NCBI GenBank assembly: GCA_017467305.1
Contig: JAFTSM010000040.1
Coordinates: 1-51,618, forward strand
Reading direction: 5' to 3'
Source of the DNA: Candidatus Gastranaerophilales bacterium
Lineage (GTDB): Bacteria > Cyanobacteriota > Vampirovibrionia > Gastranaerophilales > Gastranaerophilaceae
Length of the DNA stretch: 51,618 nucleotides
Program-made: the position numbers and the translations under genes
The notes under the pieces: model-generated
What the model was told of the DNA's origin: nothing
What the model saw: only the letters and a program-made list of their open reading frames with translations
Databases searched by the model: none
Shown: piece after piece, positions 41,187-49,579 of the stretch
Position numbering within the stretch: position 1 is the first letter of the stretch
Layout: each line of letters begins with the position of its first letter

Positions 41187-41518
41187 TATACTGCGCTTTC
41201 TGGTTTTACAACTTCAACTGCTGTGCCATAAGCATATACTTCTGCGGCACCAGTAGTTACTGAAGAGGTCGCTAATCTTACATTGATGATTGCATTTGCT
41301 TTTAATCTTTTTGCTTGTTCAACCATACGAGCAATAGCTTCTTCTCTAGCTTCAGTTAACAATGTTGTGTAGCTCTTAAGCTCACCACCAACAACATTCT
41401 TTAAACCCGCACCAAAATCTTGAAATACATTTTTTGCTCTTACAGTACTGCCAGAGACCAATCCACAGTGCGCTTTTATTTTCATGCCGGGAATTGTTTC
41501 AATAGTTGTAATAATCAT
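41186..41518 (-). CDS. YbjQ-family (UPF0145) protein, soluble copy
   Basis: 110 residues, the standard YbjQ size: IETIPGMKIKAHCGLVSGST, FGAGLKNVVGGEL, EAREEAIARMVEQAK, ANAIINVRLATSS and AYGTAVEVV. I chose the ATG at 41518 because GGAGG ends 9 bases upstream. A GTG at 41527 is the alternative but would place the Shine-Dalgarno too close. That Shine-Dalgarno is inside a perfect 12-bp hairpin (41523-41560), so translation is likely regulated. The gene follows trxB by 66 bases. Confidence 0.9.
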   Translation of the reverse strand: MIITTIETIPGMKIKAHCGLVSGSTVRAKNVFQDFGAGLKNVVGGELKSYTTLLTEAREEAIARMVEQAKRLKANAIINVRLATSSVTTGAAEVYAYGTAVEVVKPESAV

Positions 41519-41522
41519 ATTT

Positions 41523-41560
41523 TTCACCCTCCAAATACATTTTATAAATTGGAGGGTGAA
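41523..41560 (-). promoter_or_regulatory. Hairpin sequestering the ybjQ Shine-Dalgarno
   Basis: On the minus strand, TTCACCCTCCAA (41549-41560) pairs perfectly with TTGGAGGGTGAA (41523-41534) across a 14-base loop. The GGAGG ribosome binding site is wholly within the second arm. No T-tract follows, so it is not an intrinsic terminator. It should block translation until melted or bound, like an RNA thermometer or a protein-controlled leader. Confidence 0.65.
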
Positions 41561-41584
41561 TTTAATACATCTATATAGCTGATA

Positions 41585-42535
41585 TTATACTTTTGTTGTT
41601 TCTTCTAATGCTTCAACATATTTAACAGCACTACATGCAGCAATTGCACCATCTGAAGCCGCTGTTATTACTTGGCGAAGTGGTGTGTTTCTAACGTCAC
41701 CAGCTGCATAAACACCCTCAATAGATGTTTGCATATTTGTATCAGTTTCAATAAAACCTTGTTGATTTTGTTTTAGTTGACCATTAAAGTTTTCGACATT
41801 TGGTCCAAACCCAATATAAGGGAATACTCCATTTACTTTTAGGTCTTTTGTTTCATTTGTTTTTAAATCTTTCAACACTAGTGTTTCAACAGTATTGGTT
41901 CCTTGAATTTCTAATGGAGAATGGCTTAATATAAATTCGATTTTTTCATTTTCAAAAGCTCTTTGTTGGCAGATTTTATCTGCTCTCAATTCATCTCTTC
42001 TATGAATTATATAAACTTTTTGTGCAAATTTGGTTAAATAAATCGCTTCTTCTATTGCGGAATTACCACCACCAACAACGGCAACAGTTTTATCTTTGTA
42101 AAAAGCACCGTCACAAATAGCACAGTAGCTAACTCCACGTCCTTTAAATTCTTCTTCGCCTGATATACCAAGTTTTTTAGCTTGAGCACCGGTTGCAATA
42201 ATTACAGATTTTGATTTAAAAACAGTATCGTTGGTTTCTATTTCTTTTAATTCCGAGTTTAATGTTACACGTTCAATTTCTACCATTGGGAATTTTTCAA
42301 CACCAAATTTATCAGCGTGCTCTTCAAATTTTTCCATTAATTCAAACCCACCAATTAAAGAAAAACCTGGGTAGTTTTCAATTTCAAGATAATTTGAAGG
42401 TTGACCACCAAACATACTAATATCTAAGATAGCTGTTTTTAAATTGCCTCTAGAAGCGTATATTGCAGCAGAAAAACCAGCTGGGCCAGAACCTAATATA
42501 ATTACGTCAAAAAATAATTCTTGTTTATTTGTCAT
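41585..42535 (-). CDS. trxB: Thioredoxin reductase
   Basis: An NADPH-dependent flavoenzyme that reduces thioredoxin. 316 residues: FAD site IILGSGPAGFSAAIYASRG, the redox-active pair in CAICDG, the NADPH site VVGGGNSAIEEA, HRRDELRA, and the second FAD segment GVYAAGDVRNTPLRQV. All functional residues are present. GAGGGAG precedes the ATG. It stands 20 bases downstream of the secreted-protein gene and upstream of the ybjQ-ybjQ-M48-GT9 genes on the same strand. Confidence 0.96.
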   Translation of the reverse strand: MTNKQELFFDVIILGSGPAGFSAAIYASRGNLKTAILDISMFGGQPSNYLEIENYPGFSLIGGFELMEKFEEHADKFGVEKFPMVEIERVTLNSELKEIETNDTVFKSKSVIIATGAQAKKLGISGEEEFKGRGVSYCAICDGAFYKDKTVAVVGGGNSAIEEAIYLTKFAQKVYIIHRRDELRADKICQQRAFENEKIEFILSHSPLEIQGTNTVETLVLKDLKTNETKDLKVNGVFPYIGFGPNVENFNGQLKQNQQGFIETDTNMQTSIEGVYAAGDVRNTPLRQVITAASDGAIAACSAVKYVEALEETTKV

Positions 42536-42555
42536 GCTCCCTCACACTCTTTTGT

Positions 42556-43053
42556 TTATAGACCAAAAATCCCCGAAATTGGTGCTCCTGAAATCTTTGT
42601 GCCCTTTACTTTATATTCGACGTAATCTTCTTTTATAAGTTTCCCGTCTTTGAATGTCTTTATACTTATTTTATCAACTCCCGTAAAATTGTCACCTTGT
42701 AAAGTTAAAATTGGAGTTTCGATAGATTCTTCATCTGGATAGTAACTTCTTTTTTCGAATTTTACAGTTTTTCCTTTTACGTCATCAACTGTAACATCAG
42801 CTCTTGCACCAGATATCGGATTCATTAAAGTGATAGTGTCACCATTTCTTTTTAGAGTCCAAATATCAACACTTGATGAGCCAAAATATTCTTTGTTGGT
42901 ACTTTGAGTGCAATAAGAAACAACTTTCCAATCTCCGAAAAATTCGTTTGGGACTTTATCTGTCATAGATACATTACCTACAATAACAGTTGCTATTGAA
43001 GGTAAACAACACATACACACAACACTAAACAATGTTAATAATATCTTTTTCAT
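42556..43053 (-). CDS. Secreted hypothetical protein (165 aa)
   Basis: A signal peptide (MKKILLTLFSVVCMCCLPSIA) precedes a beta-rich domain of about 140 residues with FFGDWKVVSYCTQSTNK and alternating hydrophobic strands, lipocalin-like in outline (weak resemblance). Two Cys in the signal region could allow lipidation, but no clear lipobox is seen. It is the first gene of the probable trxB operon. The function is unknown. Confidence 0.65.
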   Translation of the reverse strand: MKKILLTLFSVVCMCCLPSIATVIVGNVSMTDKVPNEFFGDWKVVSYCTQSTNKEYFGSSSVDIWTLKRNGDTITLMNPISGARADVTVDDVKGKTVKFEKRSYYPDEESIETPILTLQGDNFTGVDKISIKTFKDGKLIKEDYVEYKVKGTKISGAPISGIFGL

Positions 43054-43211
43054 ATTATTAATTTAATGTTAGTCTTTTTAAAGTCAAATATCCGTTTTTA
43101 TATTTTTATTTACCTATATTTTTTACTTCACAATATAAGTTACAATTTTAAATTATTTTTTATATTCGTTTTATGAATCCGTTACAATCAAAGAGAAAAA
43201 GGCAATTTTTT

Positions 43212-43245
43212 CCGATATATATACTTTATATATATAATATATCGG
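43212..43245 (+). promoter_or_regulatory. Hairpin abutting the ribosome binding site of the EF-hand gene
   Basis: CCGATATAT (43212-43220) pairs with ATATATCGG (43237-43245). The last two G are the first bases of the GGAGAG Shine-Dalgarno (43244-43249). The AT-rich loop holds -10-like sequences, so the element may be DNA-level (promoter) rather than RNA-level. Confidence 0.4.
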
Positions 43246-43254
43246 AGAGAATAA

Positions 43255-45180
43255 ATGGGAATAAATTGGTTTAATAATTCAAATAATAGTTCTCAAGGGT
43301 TAAATCCCTTGTTTTTGACGTATATAAACCAAATTGATGCAAACAAAGATAATAAAGTTTCTGATGAAGAAATACGTGCATTTGAAGAAAGTCATCCAGA
43401 AGTAGACGCTTCTATTTTTTCACAAATAAAATCAGCTTCTGATAGTGGGCTTTTAGATTCTCAAAACAAAAAAGATAATAATTCAAACATGGATACGTTT
43501 GAAAAACGAGCATTTATCAATACAGAAGAAATGCAAGGCTTAAATTTAAAGGCTTTTTCTAAATTAAGTAAAACAAATGGCGATGATGAATCAGCAAATG
43601 ATTTTTGGAATAGTTTATCTGAAATTGATTTAAATAAGTTATTTGGAATGATTGATACAGAACAAGACGGTATTTTGTCGGAAGATGAACTTGGTGCTTT
43701 GACTTCTATTGATGGAAATAGTGAAAACCTTTCTCTATTTGATTTACAACAACTAATTAATGGTTTGAACGTTGAAGAAGTTAAGCCAGAAGTCGCAAAT
43801 AAACCTTCATCTTCAGGAGGTTCAAAAGATAGTGGTGGTAAAAAAAATGATGTCCCCACTCTTGATACAAAAACTCAGTTAACGAATAATTTAGAAACAT
43901 CAAGAAAAGATTTTTCATCGGCTAAAGCTAATTATGAAGCTGTTCTTGAAGGTGATATAAAAGATGCTGGCGTAAATTCTAAAAAAGAGGAAATGGATTC
44001 AGCATATAACTCTTGGCAAGAAGCATTATCAAATGAAGATTTAAATTTATCCCAAAATATATCAACAGCAACAACTGAAGTTAATGAAGTAAATAATCAA
44101 TTATCGCAAAATGAAAAAGATATTTTCAATAATGAAGTAGAAGTACAAAACTGGTCAACAGCTTATGATATTGCCAAGGATTATACGGCAAGTTTAAACA
44201 GCAAAAAATCAGAGCTTCAGTCTGCAAGGTCAGGTTTAGATTCTTCCAATGAAGCAGATGCAGAAAAGATTTCTAGATATGATGAACAAATAAGACAAAT
44301 TGAAGCAGATATAAGAGCTGCTGAATCAACAGAAGAACACGCAAAAACATCAAAAGAAAAGGCAGAAAAGAAACTAGAAGAATCACAAGAAGAAAGAAAG
44401 ACACTAGAGAGCACTCTTGCTGAAAAAGAGGCAATATTAAGCGAATATATGACTCAATCTTCTCAAGTAAGTCCAGAAGTAGTTCAATTACAATCTGCTT
44501 ATGAAGAAAAGAAAAATGCTTATGAAACAGCTTTAAGTGAATATAAAGATAATTTAAAGAATGATGCTTTAAATAAAAATGAAAAAGTAAATGAGGACCA
44601 AAAAGCGTTATCAGCTTATACAAATGAAAAATCTCTAAAAGAATATGATAGAGGGCTTTTGAACTATGACGGCGATTTTGCAGAGCTTTTAAATAAATAT
44701 TTATTAGCTGGCGCTAGTGATAGTTCTAAGAGTGACTGTGGTGGTGCTGTGAGACGTGCTTTAAATAAAGCATTAAAAGAAATGTATCCAGAAGCTGCGG
44801 GCTTATTTGCAGAAGGACGTGGAGTAATTGGGGCAGATTGGGATAATCAGTACATGAAAGATTCTCCATTCTTTGTTGATATAACAGAGATGTATTCTGC
44901 TCAAGAAATTGAACAAATGATTCAAAATGGAGAATTAAAAGGTGCTATTATAAATTACGAAAAATACTCAGGTGGAAAAAGTGGTCACGTTGAAGGCGTA
45001 ACCACAAAAGGTTTAACAAGTGATTATACTAGACCGTTTGATTATTTTAGAAGTGGTTCTAACTTAGGTAAGGCTGATTATAATATCTACCTTCCTGTAA
45101 CTCCAACTAAAGAACAAATTGAAGAGTATATCAAAACTGTAAATGCTAGATTATCTTCGTACGATAGTCCGATTTTATAA
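43255..45180 (+). CDS. EF-hand / coiled-coil / cysteine-peptidase-like protein
   Basis: 641 residues in three parts. There are two canonical calcium-binding EF loops (DANKDNKVSDEE, 28-39, and DTEQDGILSEDE, 134-145), a Ser/Gly-rich hinge near 185, a coiled coil of about 270 residues (205-475), and a C-terminal domain with SDCGGAVRRAL (Cys495) and SGHVEGV (His578), the Cys/His layout of CHAP or NlpC/P60-like amidases. No signal peptide is visible, so export, if any, uses another route. The peptidase assignment is inference from the two residues and their context. Not in an operon. Confidence 0.7.
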   Translation: MGINWFNNSNNSSQGLNPLFLTYINQIDANKDNKVSDEEIRAFEESHPEVDASIFSQIKSASDSGLLDSQNKKDNNSNMDTFEKRAFINTEEMQGLNLKAFSKLSKTNGDDESANDFWNSLSEIDLNKLFGMIDTEQDGILSEDELGALTSIDGNSENLSLFDLQQLINGLNVEEVKPEVANKPSSSGGSKDSGGKKNDVPTLDTKTQLTNNLETSRKDFSSAKANYEAVLEGDIKDAGVNSKKEEMDSAYNSWQEALSNEDLNLSQNISTATTEVNEVNNQLSQNEKDIFNNEVEVQNWSTAYDIAKDYTASLNSKKSELQSARSGLDSSNEADAEKISRYDEQIRQIEADIRAAESTEEHAKTSKEKAEKKLEESQEERKTLESTLAEKEAILSEYMTQSSQVSPEVVQLQSAYEEKKNAYETALSEYKDNLKNDALNKNEKVNEDQKALSAYTNEKSLKEYDRGLLNYDGDFAELLNKYLLAGASDSSKSDCGGAVRRALNKALKEMYPEAAGLFAEGRGVIGADWDNQYMKDSPFFVDITEMYSAQEIEQMIQNGELKGAIINYEKYSGGKSGHVEGVTTKGLTSDYTRPFDYFRSGSNLGKADYNIYLPVTPTKEQIEEYIKTVNARLSSYDSPIL

Positions 45181-45198
45181 TTTGAATATAGCTAATTT

Positions 45199-46443
45199 TT
45201 ACTTCAATCTCACATCTGCCGCCAATTTATGTGCAAATAAACCTTCTTTTTCTGCAAGGTGTGATGCTCTTTGGGCGGTTTCTTTTATGCCTTTTTCGCT
45301 AATTATTTGATATGTTTGTATTTTAATGTAATCAAATACGCTCAAACCACCAGAGTATTTTGCCACTTGATTTGTAGGCAATGTGTGATTTGTTCCAGAC
45401 ACATAGTCTCCAAATACCTCCGCACTATAGTTGCCAATAAACAAAGAACCATAGTTAGTAAATTTATTTACTAAATTTTCTGCATTTTCTAAGCATAATT
45501 CTAAGTGTTCGGGTGCTTTTTTATTGGATAATTCTACGGCATCATCTAAATATCCAACAACAACAGCCATTGATTTTTCGTATGCTATTTGTGCAATTTC
45601 TTTTGTCTCTAGGCATGATAAGTATTCTTTTGCTTTTTCATCAACTCTTTTTGCAAAGTCTTCAGAAAAACAGATTAAGAAAGCTCTAGCATCTTTATCG
45701 TGTTCGCATTGTGCAAGCATATCAGCAGCAACAAATTCGGGTTTTGCTGTTTCATCGGCAATAATAAGAACTTCACTTGGACCAGCTAAGAAATCAATAC
45801 CACATTCGCCAAATACTTGCTTTTTAGCTGAAGTTACAAATTTATTTCCTGGACCAACTATTTTATTAACTTTTTGGATAGAATCTGTTCCATATGCCAT
45901 AGCAGCAACGGCTTGAACTCCACCGATTCTATAAATTTCATCAGCACCAGCAAGGTGTGCAGCTGCAATTGTAACCGGTTGAATTTTAGGTGACATTGCA
46001 ACAATTCTTTTAACTCCAGCAACTTTTGCTGGAACTACTGTCATTATTGCACTACTAGGCAAAGGATAATTTCCACCTGGGATATAGCAACCAACTGAAT
46101 CAAGAGGGATTATTTTATGCCCTAAAATATTTCCAGCAACTTCAATTTCAAGTTCTTTCACGCTTGATAATTGAGCTTTTGCAAATGTACTTACATTTTT
46201 AATTGCATATTTTATTGTCTCAATAGTTTTTTCATCAACTTGTTTAATTGCTTCTTGAATTTCTTGTTCTGTTAATTTGAATGAGCATAATTCACCGTCA
46301 CCAAATTTTTGTGCGTATTCTCGAACAGCACTATCTCCATTTTGGCGAACAGCGTTAATGATTTCGTTAACAGATTGAATACTTTCAAACTCTATTTTTG
46401 AAAAGAAGTTTTCATCAAGCTCTTTGTAGTTGTATATTTTCAT
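45199..46443 (-). CDS. hisD: Histidinol dehydrogenase
   Basis: Catalyses the last two steps of histidine synthesis, histidinol to histidine with NAD. 414 residues from the ATG at 46443, with IVGPGNKFVTSAKKQVFG, AGPSEVLIIADE, CEHDKDARAFLI and SGTNHTLPTN, including the zinc ligands. The frame is open 18 codons further upstream (46497), but those extra residues are highly charged and unlike the family's N-terminus. The Shine-Dalgarno is weak (AAAGAAAG). It lies about 100 bases downstream of the HisA-HisIE gene, with a GC-rich motif between. Confidence 0.95.
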   Translation of the reverse strand: MKIYNYKELDENFFSKIEFESIQSVNEIINAVRQNGDSAVREYAQKFGDGELCSFKLTEQEIQEAIKQVDEKTIETIKYAIKNVSTFAKAQLSSVKELEIEVAGNILGHKIIPLDSVGCYIPGGNYPLPSSAIMTVVPAKVAGVKRIVAMSPKIQPVTIAAAHLAGADEIYRIGGVQAVAAMAYGTDSIQKVNKIVGPGNKFVTSAKKQVFGECGIDFLAGPSEVLIIADETAKPEFVAADMLAQCEHDKDARAFLICFSEDFAKRVDEKAKEYLSCLETKEIAQIAYEKSMAVVVGYLDDAVELSNKKAPEHLELCLENAENLVNKFTNYGSLFIGNYSAEVFGDYVSGTNHTLPTNQVAKYSGGLSVFDYIKIQTYQIISEKGIKETAQRASHLAEKEGLFAHKLAADVRLK

Positions 46444-46512
46444 AATAATTTCTTTCTTTTTGTATTGTTTTTCCTCTCTTTCGAGCAAGTGGTTCATTTA
46501 TTCAGGTTCGTT

Positions 46513-46523
46513 CGCTTACGCTT
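46513..46523. repeat. GC-rich motif CGCTTACGCTT between histidine genes
   Basis: Matches the cores at 15-25 (CGCTCACGCTC) and 138-148 (CGCTTACGCTC) within one or two bases, again in an intergenic position. The surrounding bases (46505-46555) are also GC-rich and contain no gene of their own. Confidence 0.4.
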
Positions 46524-46546
46524 CGACTACACCTTACGGAAAAACG

Positions 46547-47773
46547 CTACTTTGTCCTCGATGCTAAGTTATTAACTATATCTTGAGGCGTTACGTTGTG
46601 CATCGCCATAAAGGTTAACATATGGTAAGCTAAATCACTAGCTTCCCATTCTAGTCCGTCACCTTGTTCATAGTTAACAGATTCAAAAGCTTCTTCCATA
46701 ACTTTTCGTTTTAAATAGAATTCATTTTTGAATAATTTAGTTGTATATGAACCTTCTGGTAAATTTGCTTTTCTATCAAGTAACAACTTATAAAGTTCAT
46801 TTATACAGAAATCTCTATCTTCAAAACAAGAGTATCTTCCAGTATGGCAAGCAAATCCGTTTTGTTTTACTTTAAATAAAAGTGTATCTTGGTCACAATC
46901 AAATTTTGAACTAATTAATTCTTGTGTGTGACCTGATGTTAAACCTTTTGTCCAAAGTTCATTTCTTGAACGACTCCAATATGTTGCCAAGCCTTCAGAT
47001 AATGTTTTTCTTAAAGATTCCTCATTTGAATATGCAAGCATTAAAACTTGTTTTGTTTCAATATCTTGAACAATAGTAGGAATTAAACCACCTTGTTTTT
47101 CAAAATCCATAACAGCTAAGTAAGCGTCTTCAAGTTTAATTGCACCTGTATAAATGCTCATTCCTAACTGTGTTGAAACATTCATTTTGATAAGAGTTTT
47201 GATTTCATCAATAGTTGAAATACCACCAGCTGCAATTAAAGTTTTCTTAGTGATTTTTCTAATTTCTTTAATAGCTTCGATGTCTGTACCTTGCATCATG
47301 CCTTCTTTATCAACAATTGTGTAAAGGTAACCAGCACATAAATCATCAAAACGTTTAACGTAATCAGCAGGAGTTGATTCAACTTCTTTTGTCCAACCTT
47401 CTGTTGTTACTTTGCCTTTTTTCGCATCTATTGCAACAATAACCTTATCTTTTGGTAATTTTGATAAAAATTCTTCATTTGCTGCAGTACCAATGATAAT
47501 TTGTTTAGCGCCATTAGCTAAAATTCTTTTTGCTTTTTCTTTATCTCTTATTCCGCCACCGACTCTGCAATGGGCGATTTTGCAGATTTCTTTAATAAGA
47601 GCTTCGTTGTCGCCCTTATTCATAGCGGCATCTAAATCGATAACACTAATTTCACCAAAACGAGAATAATATTTAGCTAACTCTAAAACATCTTCTCTTT
47701 CTAAAACCTTTTCTTTGCCTTGTCTTAACTGAACAGCTTTGCCATCCATTAAGTCGATACTTGGAATAATCAT
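46547..47773 (-). CDS. HisA-HisI-HisE trifunctional histidine biosynthesis fusion
   Basis: One uninterrupted 408-residue protein. Residues 1-228 are HisA, the ProFAR isomerase ([18 protein letters not shown] with Asp7, and AIDAKKG with Asp116). Residues 230-320 are HisI, phosphoribosyl-AMP cyclohydrolase ([22 protein letters not shown] and [10 protein letters not shown], zinc cysteines 293, 309 and 316). Residues 325-408 are HisE, phosphoribosyl-ATP pyrophosphatase ([11 protein letters not shown] and [10 protein letters not shown]). HisE, HisI and HisA are consecutive steps 2, 3 and 4. HisIE fusions are common, but adding HisA in front is unusual. All catalytic residues are present. Confidence 0.92.
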   Translation of the reverse strand: MIIPSIDLMDGKAVQLRQGKEKVLEREDVLELAKYYSRFGEISVIDLDAAMNKGDNEALIKEICKIAHCRVGGGIRDKEKAKRILANGAKQIIIGTAANEEFLSKLPKDKVIVAIDAKKGKVTTEGWTKEVESTPADYVKRFDDLCAGYLYTIVDKEGMMQGTDIEAIKEIRKITKKTLIAAGGISTIDEIKTLIKMNVSTQLGMSIYTGAIKLEDAYLAVMDFEKQGGLIPTIVQDIETKQVLMLAYSNEESLRKTLSEGLATYWSRSRNELWTKGLTSGHTQELISSKFDCDQDTLLFKVKQNGFACHTGRYSCFEDRDFCINELYKLLLDRKANLPEGSYTTKLFKNEFYLKRKVMEEAFESVNYEQGDGLEWEASDLAYHMLTFMAMHNVTPQDIVNNLASRTK

Positions 47774-47868
47774 ATTTTCGCCCTTTCTTTTTCCAAAGTA
47801 ATTATATTCAAAACATGTACAAAAAGGAAATAATAAGCTAAAATGACAAAATAAAATGAGGAAATATT

Positions 47869-48552
47869 ATGAAAATTAAAGGGTTTACCATATCAGAAGT
47901 ACTTATTGCTATTGTAGTTATTGGGATTATTGCAGCTATTACTGTTCCAGTATTATGGGTGTATAAGGAACAAGCAGAAAGAGCAGGAAAAGTTAAAAAA
48001 ACATATGCAACAATTTCTGGTGCGTTAACACTTGTAAAAGCACAAGGTGGTGACTATGTTTTTGATGTTACTGGTGATGAAGACCTTGAAATGTTGAAAA
48101 CTTGGTTCAACACATATATGAAGCCATTTATTGCAACTACAAAAATTTGTTATAACGAAAAAGGATGTTGGAACGAAGGAAATACAAAAAGTCTTAATGG
48201 AACAACTGCAAGATTTAATCAAACGGGGAAAGGTCTTGGCACAAATATTATAACTGCTGTTCTTACTGATGGAACATTTATTTGTGTTGACGGACATAGA
48301 GGCTATAATTTACGAGATTACTTTGGTGTGAATATAACTAATGATTATGGTATCGCTGTAACCTATGATATAAATGGTTCAAGAGAACCAAATACAATAG
48401 GTAAAGATATATTTGTAACTGTTTTTACAGAAAATGGTATTGTTCCAGCTTATAAAAATAAAACAAAAGCAGAAGTTGATAAAGACTGTTCCAAAACAGG
48501 AACTGGATATTCTTGCATATTAAAATATTTAAAACAAGAAAATAGTCGTTAA
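47869..48552 (+). CDS. Type IV pilin-like / pseudopilin protein
   Basis: 227 residues with a classic class III signal: KIKGFTISEVLIAIVVIGI, cleaved by prepilin peptidase before Phe, with Glu at mature position 5, followed by a hydrophobic helix. The C-terminal domain (from about residue 40) has four or more Cys that may form disulfides (ICYNEKGCWNEG and CSKTGTGYSC). It would be a subunit of a type IV pilus or type II-like secretion system whose other genes are not in this window. GAGG precedes the ATG. Terminator at 48584-48612. Confidence 0.85.
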   Translation: MKIKGFTISEVLIAIVVIGIIAAITVPVLWVYKEQAERAGKVKKTYATISGALTLVKAQGGDYVFDVTGDEDLEMLKTWFNTYMKPFIATTKICYNEKGCWNEGNTKSLNGTTARFNQTGKGLGTNIITAVLTDGTFICVDGHRGYNLRDYFGVNITNDYGIAVTYDINGSREPNTIGKDIFVTVFTENGIVPAYKNKTKAEVDKDCSKTGTGYSCILKYLKQENSR

Positions 48553-48583
48553 GTATTTTTGAAATATACTGATAATTTATGTT

Positions 48584-48612
48584 AAAAAACTTTACTTTTA
48601 CTAAAGTTTTTT
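48584..48612 (+). terminator. Intrinsic terminator after the pilin-like gene
   Basis: An 11-bp stem AAAAAACTTTA / TAAAGTTTTTT with a 7-base loop, about 30 bases after the stop. Confidence 0.8.
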
Positions 48613-48662
48613 CATCTATTGTCGAAAAAGAAAATGGAATGTAAAAGAAAGGTTCAATAATT

Positions 48663-49481
48663 ATGGATATTCAACGTAACAAAAACATTGGTAAAGATAT
48701 TTCTATTCAAAAGAATAATAAACAAACTGAAAAAAAAGAAAATCCAAAACCAGAAATGAAGATTGGAGACTTATCTGCTCAATTAGATTCTATGGCTGCA
48801 AGTCAAAGAGCATTTGTTAATAAGGTGTCTTTCAAAGGAGTTGAAGAAACTAAAGATCCACAACCAGAAATTCCAGAACCAACAGAACCACAAGAACCAG
48901 TATTTTTGAGTAGTTCAGATAGTATTGGTGTTCATGAAGCGTGGAAGTTAAGTGCTAAGTATTTCACTGGGAATTTTGGCGATGAAAATGGACTTTTTAC
49001 TTTAAAATATAATAATGTCAGACTTACGCACGCAATGGATCTTGGATATAATCTACAAGAACTCGCAAATATGAATGCGGATGAAGCAAAAAAATTAATA
49101 GAGGATCACCCAGAATTAAAAGAAGGTAAGGAATCTGAACCTGCGATTTCTGTAGCATCACATGCTAGTGAAATCTTGAACATGGATTTAAATGAAATTG
49201 AAAAATTAGGATATGATCTAAGAGAACTTTGTAAAACAGACTGTGAAGAAATTTATGGAATGTTAGATTCAGATGCTGCACTAATGAGGCTTTTTATTGT
49301 TTCGAATTTAAAGGAGAATGAATTAGCCGAGATTGGCGTTGATGTTGACAAGTTAGCAGAAGGAACTGTGGAAGATTTTTGGCATGAAATTATTGAAAAT
49401 CCACAAATATTAGAACACAGAACAGAAAAGGCAAGTTTCAAACAGATATATTCGCCGGAAGTTATATCAATAGACTGGTAA
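48663..49481 (+). CDS. Three-repeat protein of unknown function with SFKGV motif
   Basis: 272 residues. Residues 1-95 are polar and probably disordered, with VSFKGVEE at 55-62 and a Pro/Glu-rich segment. The C-terminal part holds three related helical repeats of about 45 residues: AMDLGYNLQELANMNADEAKK, given here only as its core LGYNLQEL, then LGYDLREL with CEEIYGML, then IGVDVDKL with VEDFWHEI. There is no signal peptide or catalytic motif. It may be a protein-interaction solenoid. Good AAAGG site; own terminator (49496-49534). Confidence 0.6.
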   Translation: MDIQRNKNIGKDISIQKNNKQTEKKENPKPEMKIGDLSAQLDSMAASQRAFVNKVSFKGVEETKDPQPEIPEPTEPQEPVFLSSSDSIGVHEAWKLSAKYFTGNFGDENGLFTLKYNNVRLTHAMDLGYNLQELANMNADEAKKLIEDHPELKEGKESEPAISVASHASEILNMDLNEIEKLGYDLRELCKTDCEEIYGMLDSDAALMRLFIVSNLKENELAEIGVDVDKLAEGTVEDFWHEIIENPQILEHRTEKASFKQIYSPEVISIDW

Positions 49482-49495
49482 ATTTTACTTTGTTT

Positions 49496-49534
49496 AAAAT
49501 ATGTCATACTTAATTTTAAAGTATGGCATATTTT
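49496..49534 (+). terminator. Strong intrinsic terminator before mnmA
   Basis: A 16-position stem AAAATATGtCATACTT / AAGTATGgCATATTTT with one G-T-type position, a 7-base loop and a run of T. Confidence 0.87.
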
Positions 49535-49544
49535 TTTTTATTGC

Positions 49545-49550
49545 TATAAT
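49545..49550 (+). promoter_or_regulatory. -10 element of the mnmA-bioB operon
   Basis: A perfect TATAAT 35 bases before the mnmA ATG, directly after the preceding terminator. No convincing -35 is seen. The predicted leader of about 23 bases contains the AAAGG ribosome site. Confidence 0.55.
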
Positions 49551-49579
49551 TAAGCAGTACTAGTAGAAAAGGCAAAATA

